Source: Gymnogyps californianus (Eukaryota; Chordata; Aves; Accipitriformes; Cathartidae). Taken from it: a stretch of DNA of 64,000 bases. The stretch spans positions 62,850,707-62,914,706 of the forward strand of contig NC_059473.1 of the NCBI RefSeq assembly GCF_018139145.2, written 5' to 3'. This document shows, piece by piece, positions 1-12,100 of the stretch (the stretch's first letter is position 1; each line of letters begins with the position of its first letter). Under the pieces are notes generated by a model. That model had not been told where the DNA came from. It saw only the letters and a program-made list of their open reading frames with translations, and did no database searches. The translations under genes and the position numbers were made by a program.

Positions 1-113
1 GAAATTAGCAGATGCCACATCCCAGTAAGAATGGTCACCATGGCTGCGATGGAGCCAAAGAGACATCGTGGGAAGAAGAAGATGTACAACTGCATAAATG
101 CCAAATCCTGGTC
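1..113 (-). CDS. ARFGEF3: ARFGEF3 exon, cut by window edge, residues about 1487-1524
   Basis: At least 113 nt; the 3' part lies beyond base 1. Acceptor ttattttaag|GACCAGG, phase 1. It encodes PGFGIYAVVHLLLPTMSLWL then HRSHGDHSYWDVASANF. Matches human, with LHRSHG where human has LRRSHK. Confidence 0.92.
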
Positions 114-3100
114 CTTAAAATAAACACAATGATGGTTGTATATTTTTGCTTACAAAGCCTACATGCACAGTAAATTTGCTAAGTTGCTCCAAGCTCGAGG
201 CCAGGGGTGATGCTAAAGAAAGCAGGTTCTGAAACTTTTTTTGTGGGATGAGAGAGATAATCAGCTTTGGATCTAGTTGTGAGGTAGTATATGAACATTT
301 AGCCAACTGTTTACCTGCTGTCTTTCCCAGCAGGTCTACAGGACTATACAATTTTCTTTTTCCATTTCCTGGACACCAGGCAAACAAATGTTTTGTGTGG
401 CTAGGACATAGAGTACTGCACCTCTTTATTTGCGCAATAAATGTAAGAGTATGTTCAACATACTCTTACAAGATGCGTTTTGTCAACATAGAACAATGCA
501 CTAACTGGAACAACAGATCACGCTCTAAGAAAATCCCTTTCTACTTGAGAATATCTCTGTGCAGCTCTAGCATGAGTAACACACTTTACAGAAGTGGTTT
601 AGGATTCTAAGAAGCTGGAGTCAGGGCTCTACTAGTTCACATTTTATCAAGCCCTTTCATTACCAGGTGTCTTGGCAACATCCCTCAGCAATTCAAAGAG
701 CAGATCCAAAGTAGGAGGCTGGTGCTGACGGGGACAGTTGGATATGGCAGTTGTTAATTCTTCCAGCAGAATAATCCAGACATTGATAAGACCTACAAGT
801 AAGGAAACAAAGATTAAAAACCATGAGTGAGATACTGCATTGACCACAGGTGGAACTTGCCCTCAGAAAGTGATGGAGGCTAAGAAATTAACTAACTTAA
901 AGATCATGGGTTCTTGCATGTTCACTGTTGCTGTGTAATAGTTGTGGGCAATAGCAATTTTTTAAATGATGGTCTCCTTTTCCTTCCCTTTTCATTAAGT
1001 TTGTGTTTTGTCCCATCCTTCCTCCTCCACATACACCTTGTTCTGGTCTTCTTTCTTACTTTACTACTCCCACTAGTCCAGTCTCTTTAATCTTGGGGTG
1101 TTTTTTTATTTTTTAATGGGACATTTTACACATCTCACTACCATTGCAAATGCTGCCCAGAATGGATGTACTCATTTAGGTTATGCTTTTAGGTAAGGAT
1201 CCTAAGGTGACTACCCATAATTTAACTGGCTCTATTTGGTACCCAGAACTGACCAGTAATAATGCCTCATGAAGTATCATCAGGCTGCCTCACGTGTCAT
1301 CTTTAGATGTTAAGAGGTCACAGACAGAAGAGTATTAAATGTGGATATGGCAGAGCTGGACAACTACCAGAACAGCAGTTAGGATACAGGTAGTACTGTG
1401 AGTTCATATCTACATGAGCAAACATGTATCCCTAAAAGATTATGGGATACAACTAGTTTTCAATACAGTTTTGAAGATGGTTAGGAATTGCTACCCTTAA
1501 ATTTTTCACAGATCACTTAAGTACTTGCTAGTTCCCCATGGTATTATGAATGACTAGAAGGATCTTGCATATTACACTCATAATGCTCCTGCAATGTATA
1601 GTGTTATTCTTGGGCTAAGCCTCCTTAAAAGGCTATGGGTTCATTAGGCTAAAATGGATTTTACTTTGGTTCACTAATAAGCCCATCTTCTCTGCCACTG
1701 GTAGCCATGCGGATGTAGTCTGTGTCTACATGATGCTTGCTGGCTAATTATGTTCCAAAAGCAATAAAAAAAGCTGCAAGGGAACTTTAAGATGCACTGA
1801 GTTTGCTGACTGCAACAGTCTTCCTGAGAATCAAGGAAAAAACAGTGAAATCATTACTTAGTAACTGGGTTGATCATTTATTTATTCACACCACTTCCAC
1901 AGGGCAGTACGTACGGTGACATTGTTTGGAGTCACATAGACTTCAATGATGTTTCTAGATAAGGAAACAGCACAAATCACTCAGCACGAAATCTGGGCAT
2001 CTTCAAATCTGGAAGAACTGACTATCTTTTAGAAACACCCTCTTGAAGAGTTTGGCATGGAATCAAACACACTATGAAAATACACTGCACCACCACATGG
2101 CAAAGTAGGCTAAAACACTTTGCCCCATCTTGGTACTGACTTTCAGCACTAGAGTGCCAAGTGAAGCACTGCCTTCTGTCTTTGTAAAGCCAGTTTGCCT
2201 AGCAATGTTCTAATACCATTACCAGCTAAATAAAAAGCGGCTGAAAGTTTCAGCGCTTAGCTCTGACAAGAACCAAATCAGAAGGTTTCTTTGCTGCAAG
2301 GTGGCATTTCTATTCACAGCAAGCAAGACATTGATAGGCAGAGCCACTTCAGAACAGTAGGCAAGTGGTGCTCACCTGAGGTGGGGAGACCCTAGGTCAA
2401 GTCCCAAGCCTGACTCAAAGCAGAGACTTCAGTGACTTGGGTCTCCCACATCCCAGGTGAACATCCTAAAATTTCCAGAGAGAAAAAAAAAGAAGCACAG
2501 AAAGAAGAAAGTAAAATTTTTTTGTTTTTTTTTTAAAAACCTAGGACTTGTGGTATGCTTTTTTCGGAGAGCAGCTTTTCTCTCCTTTATCCAGGGTAGC
2601 AGTGGAACAGGACAATCCATGTGACGGAAGAGCCTCGATAAAAGTAGGTACCAAGAGTCATTCTGGTGAGGCATGTGAATGAAATGCATTGGAGTCAGCC
2701 TGCTTTCTGCCTGGTTGGAGCTGGCTCTTCACAGAGGCAGCCAGGTCGGAACAGCTCAGTAGTTAAGATATTCAAAAGTGACTGCACTGCTTCAAAGGGC
2801 CATCATGCGTCCAGAAGCAGTAAGGCTGTATTCCTCTACCGCTTGGCTATACACAGATCTAGTTCATCAAACACCTGATTAATCCACAACCCATATAAGC
2901 CACACAAATAATCAGGAGACAAATGCTGCCTGTTTTTTCTGGAGGTCACAGCACTTTTTATGGACTTTAGAAATACACCACTTAGTTCAACAGACAACAG
3001 GACATAAGTTTGGAAACATATTTAAACAAGTATTCTTTACCTTTCTAAACTCTAACTCAACAATGGTATTTTTTCTGTTAAAGGCAGGCCTGCCAATACC

Positions 3101-6100
3101 AACCTTAAAAGGTTTTCACTCCTTTACTTCAGCTGTGGTCTAGAAAGTATTTTTGTGGTTTTTGTGTTAGCTCTCAGAAATACATACTGGTTGTATTATG
3201 AATATCAGGATAATTAAAATATTATTAATTAAAATATTGTTATCTCGTCCCAAGAGAGGGGTTGTATTTTCTCATATATGACCTGTATCTTTTAACATAA
3301 AGAAGGTGACGTGACCTGAAATTCCAAGCTCTGTGTGCGCACATGTGTGTGTGTAGACAACAGGGAGACAACTACGAAGTTTTTCCCCTCCTTTTTGCTT
3401 TCAGCAGCTGGCAAAATTTACAGTGACATGTGGAAGAAGCAACTGATTAATTCCGCATTTACTGCTTTCAATGCACTTACCAGTGTCGTCATCAAAGTCA
3501 GAAAGGATGCACTCGATACCATCCTCACTGCTGGCTGACTGTTCCTGCACTCTTCGGGGCAAGTTAACCAGCCGGCCACTGAGGAAGATGGGTTTCAAGG
3601 GCATTTTATAGATTTTGGCTAACAACTTGGGAGGGGGGGGTGGGAGAGAGACAGAAGAAAAGAGAAGACGAGATAAATATATATGGGAAAGTTTGTAAAA
3701 GCTATCACATACAACACAGGTATGTGAAATAAAATAAAAGCTATGAAAGCGTCATAATGTCAGCATCTGTTCTGTTCATCCAGCAATTGTGTAAATGAAA
3801 AACACAACTAGAGGCCAGAAGTCTTCTGTTCATTGACAAGTAAGGGGTCAGGGGGAGAAAGAGAAGGAGAAAAGCAATTTAAATAACACTTTTTTGGGAA
3901 GGGAGTGTGCTCCCTCCTCATTTGTGAAAGACAAAGGTTACTACTTACTGATTGCACCTATGAGCTAAGAAGCTCCATTAGCTGTACACAGAATATTTTG
4001 GAGCTCTGAAGACTAAGTAAATACTGATAAAAGCACCTGCACAGGTTTACTTCAGAGCTTCATTGCCTGGGTTGTCCATTACACAACAAATATAAACTCT
4101 GCAGACTTGTACTATAGCTGGGATGCTGCCAGTATTTTACCAGGCTTTTCTAAATAAACCATGTATTTGCAATATACAGACAGGATTTCTTTTTAGTCAT
4201 TCCTGTTCTTCTTCTATTGGCAAGTTAAAAGGTATAACAAGATAAAAATGGCTGCGTCTTTTAAAGAGGAGAAAATATTTCTGCCTCACTGTGGACTGGG
4301 GTTTGTAAGGATGAGGAAGAATGATGTGATGCACATAGTGTATAGACAGAACATACATTAGATATACATGTAGATATTCACTACATTTTTTTAGGTGAAC
4401 AAGATAGCAAGTACAGTTTGATATGTCTGCTGTTTATTATTCTGAGCTGCCTTATTCTTTCCTTCTCCTCTCAGTCTGTGTACTTAATCCACCCATTATC
4501 TCTGAATTTAGATATTAAGTCCTTTCAGCTATGGTAATATCCTTTGTTATGCATTTGTATTGTACCCAGAAAAAACATGGCCTGGGTCCAACAAAAAGAC
4601 CTGCAGGTACTACAGAAATACAAACAACATTATAAAATCAGACAAAAAACGTCCTAATAACCCTGGATAATAATCTGTGCTGTGTGCAAGGAGATTACAG
4701 GAAATACGCCAGCATTCTAATTGTTAGAGATTTGCCCTGAGCTTCAGATATATTTTCATGGTACAGATAAGCTGCTGCTGCATTTTAGAGGGTGTAACCT
4801 GTTGCTCTTCTTAAGGTCTGAGAATTCTCAGGGTTGGGTTTTTTTTTTTCCGTACGTTCCCAACACTGTTTACAGTAACTGTTTAAATAAGAATGAATGT
4901 AGCTTTGAATATGTTACTACTAGGTTTTGAACATTCACATTTTCCCACATGCTCCTTGGGTCTGAGCGTTTCTATCTCCTCAGTTTTCCCACCGTTAGCT
5001 GGCCTAGAAGGTATGAGATTCCTTCAGATCGCCACTCTCCATCTGGCAGTGCAGGTTATTACCATTAGGCTTACCACAGATTCTCTTGTGTTCATGCAAA
5101 CCATCTAACCATTGATGCAAAGCCTGGAGGTTAGAACTGTTTCCTAGGCCAGGTTAGTACCTGTATGAGATAGTTCATCATACCTGAGAACATCTCCTGA
5201 GGTAATCAAGCGCGGGAAGGCACAAGTCTGTAGATGCAGATCCTGATCCTGGCACACAGTCACCCATCTCCTTACAATCTATTTCCCCTGGGGATAGGAA
5301 AGGCAGGATTGGGAATGACAGAGGAAGAGAAACAAACATAGCATTAGTTTTCCTTTTTCATTCAGTTGTGCCCTAATGTCTGCATAGAATCCAGAAAACA
5401 TCTGTATTGGGTTTGCGTGACAAGGTTTTGGTAGTGGGGGGTGGCTATAGAGGTTGCTTCTGTGAGAAGCTGTTAGAAGCTTTCCCTTTGTCTGATAAAG
5501 TTAATGCCAGCAGGTTCCAGGACGGACCCGCCGCTGGCCGAGGCTGAGCCCATCAGCAACAGTGGTAGCGCCTCTGTGATAACATATTTAAGAAAGGGAA
5601 AAGAAGTTACAGGGGAGTAGCAGTTGCAGCCAGAGAGAGGAGTGAGAAGATGTGAGAGGAACAACTCTGCAGACACCAAGGTCAGTGAAGAAGGAGGGGG
5701 AGGAGGTGCTCCAGGTGCCAGAGCAGAGATTCCCCTGCAGCCCATGGTGAAGACCATGGTGAGGCAGGCTGTCCCCCTGCAGCCCATGGAGGTTAATGGT
5801 GGAGCAGATATCCACCTGCAGCCCGTGGAGGACCCCACACCGGAGCAGGCGGATGCCCGAAGGATGCTGTGACCCCGTGGGAAGGCCGCGCTGGAGCAGG
5901 CTCCTGGCAGGACCAGCGGACCCGTGGCCCGTGGAGAGAGGAGCCCACGCTGGAGCAGGTTTGCTGGCAGGACTTGTGACCCCATGGGGGACCCACACTG
6001 GAGCAGTCTGTTCCTGAAGGACTGCACCCTGTGGAAGGGACCCACGCTGGAGCAGTTTGTGAAGAACTGCAGCCCGTGGGAAGGACTCACATTGGAGAAG

Positions 6101-9100
6101 TTTATGGAGGACTGTCTCCCGTGGGAGGGACCCCACGCTGGAGCCGGGGAGGAGTATGAGGAGTCCTCCCCCCGAGGAGGAAGGAGCGGCAGAGACAACA
6201 TGTGATGAACTGACTGCAACCCCCATTCCCCGTCCCTCTGTGCCGCTCGGGGGAGAGAATTCGGGAGTAAAGTTAAGCCCAGGAAGAAGGGAGGGGTGGG
6301 GGGAAGGTGTTTTTAAGATTTGGTTTTATTTCTCATTACTCTATTCTGATTTGACTAGTAATAAATTAAATTAATTTTTTCCCCAAGTCAAGTCTGTTTT
6401 GCCCGTGACGGTAATTGGTGAGTGATCTCCCTGTCCTTATCTTGACCCATGAGCCTTTCGTTGTATTTTCTCTTCCCTGTCCAGTTGAGGAGGGGAGTGA
6501 TAGAGCGGCTTTGGTGGGCACCTGGCATCCAGCCAGGGTCAACCCACCACAACATCCTTTGTTTGATCTTATTAGATGACAATCAGATGAGTCTCATACA
6601 AACAATACAGTAATATTGGTCACAGTTTATACATAGACTTTTATATGAATAAACGCTTTAATAAATACATGCCTATTTAATAACTCTTTAGTAGAGCCTT
6701 TGGGAGTTCTTATAATCATACCTTATAGTCATCTGTCATATTGACTCTACTCCACTTTTTTCCATGGGTGTATGAATTACTTGCTCATTCACCCTTTGCT
6801 CAATTAATATACTCTTTTTTTTCTATTCATTTGCACCCCAGTGCCCTGGAAAATTCTTCTACCACAAGTTCTTCCTTTTAGTTTATTTACTCCTTAAATA
6901 CACCATTTTATATTTTGTGCTACAATATTTCCTTCTGCTGTTTAATTCAGATGTCAAGGTCTCACAGTTTCAACTGTATGATATCCTCAGGCTCTAGTGT
7001 CTCAATATCACAGGTATTACTAACTCTGTGGCATCAGCAGACTCCTACTTTTAGGTCAGCTTCACTAGGTGCATTAAATAAGCAGATCAGTTCCAAGGCA
7101 TCCTGTTGCAGAGCTCCTCCCTGGATAACTCCATCCACTCCAGCATGTTCCCTGTCTGCCCAGTCTGTTTTCCCCCTCTCAGCCAATGTTCTGCCCACCC
7201 TAGAATACTTGGCTCATAACCATTTTTCCAGTTTAGCCAAATACTTCTCATTCAGTGCCAAACCTGAAGCTTTACTAAATGCCTATATACATTAACATTT
7301 TATTGCCTTAAAAGCTATTCCTCTCATAAAACCCACAAGATAAATATCAAATCCTTTTACTAAATCCTACTTTATTCTCCTTTCGCTACATTTATTTGCT
7401 TTTTCTATGCCCTTATCTATTCCCTCCATAATGTATTTTAAAGTCTTGTCTACTACTGAGATCAGCCAAGTCAGCCAGTAAAGTTTGAATCCTTTCATTT
7501 TCTGCTAAAAAGCACATAAATGGTAGTACATTTGCTATTGCTCAGTACTGAAGTATCCCATAGTCCTAATACTTTTAATGCAAAAAAAGATCTTGCTTTT
7601 TGACATGTAACCATAAAGGGGACAAACTTATCTCATGAAAGTAAGAAATCTAAAGAAGTATAAGACAGACTTCTAAGTTCTCCAGAAGGAACATGAGATC
7701 CCTCTACTAGTATTGGACATGCAAGTTTGTTTCTCTTTTGTAGTAATAATTACAATTCTGGTCTGTCATCACAAGCTGAATGCTGCCCCCATTGAAATCG
7801 ATGGTGAAATAGCTTAATAAGACGAGAGTAACATTAAAGACTAGATCTGCTGCAGTTAGGTGCTTCACTGAAATCAAAGGGAGTTGCTTACAGACCTAGA
7901 TACCTCTGCGAATTAATATACATATAAAAAAAAAAAGCCCATTTTACCACTCATTAGAAGTTTTGCAATTTACATAAGGAAAAAAAAAAAAATCATCTGC
8001 CACAGTTCAAGGAAAAGTGTCAAATTCTAATGATCAAGGCAAGCCAGGGACCACAAACACGGGGGCTGAATGACCCAACACCATTTGCCTTTGTTCTGAA
8101 GGTGAAGGACCACAATTACTCTGCAGGGTCACCTTGACTTGCCATGCCTGGTCTCCACCGCCCTCAGTAACACAACAAAAAATACTAATCATGGGGACAG
8201 AGCATTGTTCATTGCAATGCTCATGATCTCACTGAAGGTTCAGCAGGTTTTCAGCATTGCATATGCCAAAGTACTGCTGCTGAGGCGGGCAAGGGTAGAA
8301 AGGAGCCACGTGGCCTTGACTGATGAATGTAAAACATACCCTGTTCTGTTGCAGACAATCCATGCTGTCACTGCACAATGCCAGACCATTTCTGCAATAT
8401 TCTGGTTTTTGGTTTGGGTTTTTTTAATTATTATTTAAATGAATATAAGCAAGTCCAGATGCAAATTAAGATCAAATGAAGCAGACATTTAATAGTGAGA
8501 TGCATCTTTGCTGCTATAACAACTTGAAGAATTGATAGCATTAAAAATGTTTCTGAAATAATCCCTTGGTCTTGATTTTATTTCATTTTTTTAAAGCATT
8601 CTGGACTCAATTTCTTCACTGCCTCTCTCTTCCCTACCATACTATGCATTACATAACTGAATTCTCCTCTTCTGCAGGATCAAGTTTGACATATCATGAC
8701 TTGATAGGATAAAAAGAAAATAAAAATATTTACCCAGTCCTTTGACAAACTTCATAAGGCACATAATATAACTGGTGGCAGCATTGGCAAAGACCTGGAT
8801 GCTGTCTGTGTTTAGAAACGCTTCAAAGACATCAAACACCGGAGCCTGGCGTTTCCCTGTGGAAACAACAAGATAAGAACTCTTCCCCATCCCCCATAAA
8901 GGTGATTTTCCAACAGTTTTTCAACAATTTAACTGAATCTGTAGAATCTCTTCTGTTCTGGGCAGAGACAGAAATGATCTTAGAAGTAAAACCTTCTCTT
9001 GCTCCTGAGGCAACTCGTGTAGCCCTTCATAGGAAGTAATACAGACTCCATCCTTTGCCTTATCTATGAAAAATATCAGCTTATGCCTGCACAAATGGTA

Positions 9101-12100
9101 AGAGCAGGTTTGAGCTCTTGAACTCAGCTCAGTAGCTAACACTTCTGTTTGGTGAAGGTTTCTGATTTAGTTCTTGATAACTGCCAAGATGACAGCAGTC
9201 ACACGGAAAACTATTCAGACTATACTGTAACAAAATAGCCTTGCTTTTCCTAAGTAGATTATCAGTCTTCAAAAGCTGTATACACTTCCATTTTGCCATT
9301 GATCATAACAGATCTGAAAGACAAAATTTAGGAGGAAAACCACATCCCTTACATGTGACTTGTAACATTTAAAAATACCTTCTAATGGGGCAAAAGAACA
9401 GATTAAAGTGATTTTCCCATATTACCCAGTTTCCATACAAGCAAAGATCTCTGGGGCGATGCAGAATCATTCTTACAGCAAACATGGTTTGTAATATGGC
9501 TAGCAATTTAAAGCCTTGTGATTAAGTGCCTGTACAAGCACTTGCCTAGATTATCGCACTAAGTTACCCTGATGTATGAGAGCAATAGGTTTCACATAGT
9601 AAGAAAGACAGTCCACATGAGACATGGTGGTTGTATACAGTATGCTTTCCTTTCTCCAGCAGGACAGTGACAAGGGCCCAGCCAAGCTCAGTACTCCTGC
9701 ACTACTGTTTTGCTCAAAAATATTCAAGTAGGTTTGAAGCACTTCTTTCTCATTCTACTCATCTGCCAGAATCTAGAGGATAAAAGTCAGAACAATACCT
9801 CTGCTTTCCCTCCCACCCCAGCTAATAAACCAGATACTTCAGTACAGTCCTGGAGTATTGCAGTGCCACTGCTAAGTGCCACTGTTCAGGTAGGGCATTT
9901 AAATATATTGAGTTAGTTATTGTGTCCCCAAGGAATAAGACAGGGAAACAAAAGCACAAATGAAACAGTCAGTGCAGTAAGTCCTTACCCATAGAGTATT
10001 CTCCTACAAGGTACTCTTTAACCTCTGACTTGCTGCTGCTGTGCACTGTTTCCAGGGCACTGAACAGGGGTCTCCATCCTGACTGGATCTGGGTAGAACA
10101 CATTTCCACCAACTCTCCTATAGAGGTGACCACCTGCAGACAGTGTAGGAGAGGTTAAAAGAATAAAACCAAAATCCAGAACTGATACATAGATGGACCT
10201 TCAGAAGGAATGAGGATGGCTTTAAACACATTCCTAGATTTCACTATGTCAGTCTAGTCTAATTTATTATTGGGGTTTTTTTTAGATAATAGAAAAGTTT
10301 ATTTAATTGCTTTAAGCAGTGTACTGTCTCTGTGCTCTACCACAATGCTGGCTTAGGTAGGCAGAGCCCTCCTGATTCCTTGAAGATGATTAAGGGGCAC
10401 CATTTGAAGGGAATTTGGGAAACTCTCAAGTGGACCAAGTGCACTCTGGAGACCATTCTTCTTACAGGCATAGTAGGCCAGATACAGACACCCTGATCAG
10501 GGCTGACTTGCCTGGTCTTGGACATCCTCATCACACAGCTCTAGCTGCATGATACGCTCAAAGGGGCGGAAAAGCGCCTCATTAAAATGAAAATGAGAAG
10601 GCTCATTCCAGTCCGTCAGCACTTCAGTGAGGATGTCATGGATGAAGGAGACAGCCTTCCGAGACACGTGTCTCTCCTTATGACAGGCAGCCTGCAGGGA
10701 AAGGAGGAGTATTAGAGTTTGTCCAAGAAAAAGATTTGCTTTCAGTGAGACACTTTTAAGGGAGGTAAGCACGTCATGTCGCTGAACCCTAAAAATGGCT
10801 TCACCACTAATGTGACTAGGGACCCCACTGCAATGAAAATGGGAGAGTACTGCCATGGAAACAGATGACTGAGACTCTGAGCTGCTTGGAGTCCCACAGA
10901 TGCATGAAGGTTTGCTGACAATTCAAAAAGCACAGAGCTAGAAATAAATAAATTAAATAATAAAACCCACAGAACAGAACTTGTGTGAAATGTTGTCTTT
11001 TGTTTCTACCATGTGACCATTTTTCCCTTCAAAAAGGTAGTTTCTGCATCTGTTCACCATACCTATCTATGCATGACCAAATGTCACTTTTTATTTGGCT
11101 ATTTATGGAACTTAAAGTAAGAAGGTTCTTATTACTTTTGGAAGAGCTATTAAAAAATTAAACACCAGTGAATCTGGATATAAAGTTACTGTTTTGATCA
11201 ACTATGCAGGTTATGCTAAATTCTGTCCTTTCCCTGATGTTGCTCCTTCCCAGTAATGCCCTCATCTGCACTGAAGTCAACCAAAAAGACTGACCAGCCC
11301 TGCATTCTGAAAACATGGAAGGTACTTGAGTTTAAACTGGCTTGGGATCTTAAAAGACTTAAAAGTGTTCAAAACATGAAAAGTTTTTAAAGTGGTCTCA
11401 GGCTGGCATCCAAAGGCAAGTGAGACACTAGTTTTCAAGATAAAGGGCTGTTAAAGCATACAACAAAACTATTCTCTGCTATTTCTACTTCACTTAGAGG
11501 GATTCCACTGAGATTCCCCAATGTCTGAACTCTTGCTGTAAGACAGTCCACACATTTTCTTGAGTCAATGAAATTAAGCGCTATGGTAATTTACTGAACA
11601 GCTCATCTTAAAACTCCAGAAAGCGTGCTCCCAATAGACCTGGGCAGATGACACCACATACCCCATCAACAGAAAGAAAGGAAGTACTGCACCTTTATTC
11701 ATACCAATGATACAAATCAAAAAGCTCTGAGAAGTCAAGACACCAGCATTTCACCAGGTAAGACTGAAAGTTTGGCTGAGGAAAGGTAATTTATTATGAC
11801 TGAAATTCATTATGTGGCTGCTACTGACGTGCCACTGACCAGGGTTCACAAGGAAGAAGAAGGAAAGGGAAAAATGTCACCATCTTCCCAGCTGAGCTGG
11901 CTTTATGTGGGAAAAGAAAGCCTGCATCCTTTTATGGGAAGACTTGCAAGGATGCAGACCTTGACTGGTAAAACAGGTAGATGACAGAGTTACTTCTAAC
12001 CTCTTAGGGTGGTTTCAGTTTTTTCACCACAGACACACAGGAAGTATCATACTGCAAAAATCCAACACACTGTCCCTGGATCTGTCCATTTCAGTTATTT

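Larger units (their letters stand above)
5403..6551 (+). mobile_element. Solo LTR of an avian endogenous retrovirus, 1,149 bp
   Basis: Begins TGTATTGGG and ends CCACCACA, flanked by the 5-bp target duplication ACATC (5398-5402 and 6552-6556). It has a TATA-like AACATATTTAAG near 5580 and AATAAA at 6360-6365, as expected of U3 and R. No gag, pol or env sequence remains, so it is a recombinant solo LTR. Two internal repeat blocks are seen: ctgcagccc(a/g)tgg at 5735, 5777 and 5816, and 45-bp units from 6020. The 5-bp duplication suggests an ERVL-type integrase; that assignment is inference. Antisense to ARFGEF3. Confidence 0.88.
5288..8733 (-). other. ARFGEF3 intron, 3.4 kb, one third LTR
   Basis: Contains the solo LTR at 5403-6551. 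From 6557 to 8733 I see only AT-rich unique sequence with short A runs near 7926 and 7980. Confidence 0.85.

Noticed and set aside
5924..6205. Plus-strand frame with 15-residue repeats
   Set aside because: It is the 45-bp LTR repeat read in one frame; the LTR is regulatory sequence, not a gene.
5473..6226. Two long overlapping minus-strand open frames (248 and 212 codons)
   Set aside because: They lie wholly inside a solo LTR and stay open because of its internal repeats with periods in multiples of three. No recognisable domain.
6915..7295. 126-codon plus-strand frame just after the LTR
   Set aside because: Low-complexity Ser/Leu-rich content, no domain, unique intron sequence.
7770..7880. 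Short motifs like CCCCATTGAAATCGATGG that resemble an old dispersed repeat
   Set aside because: Too short and degraded to delimit an element.
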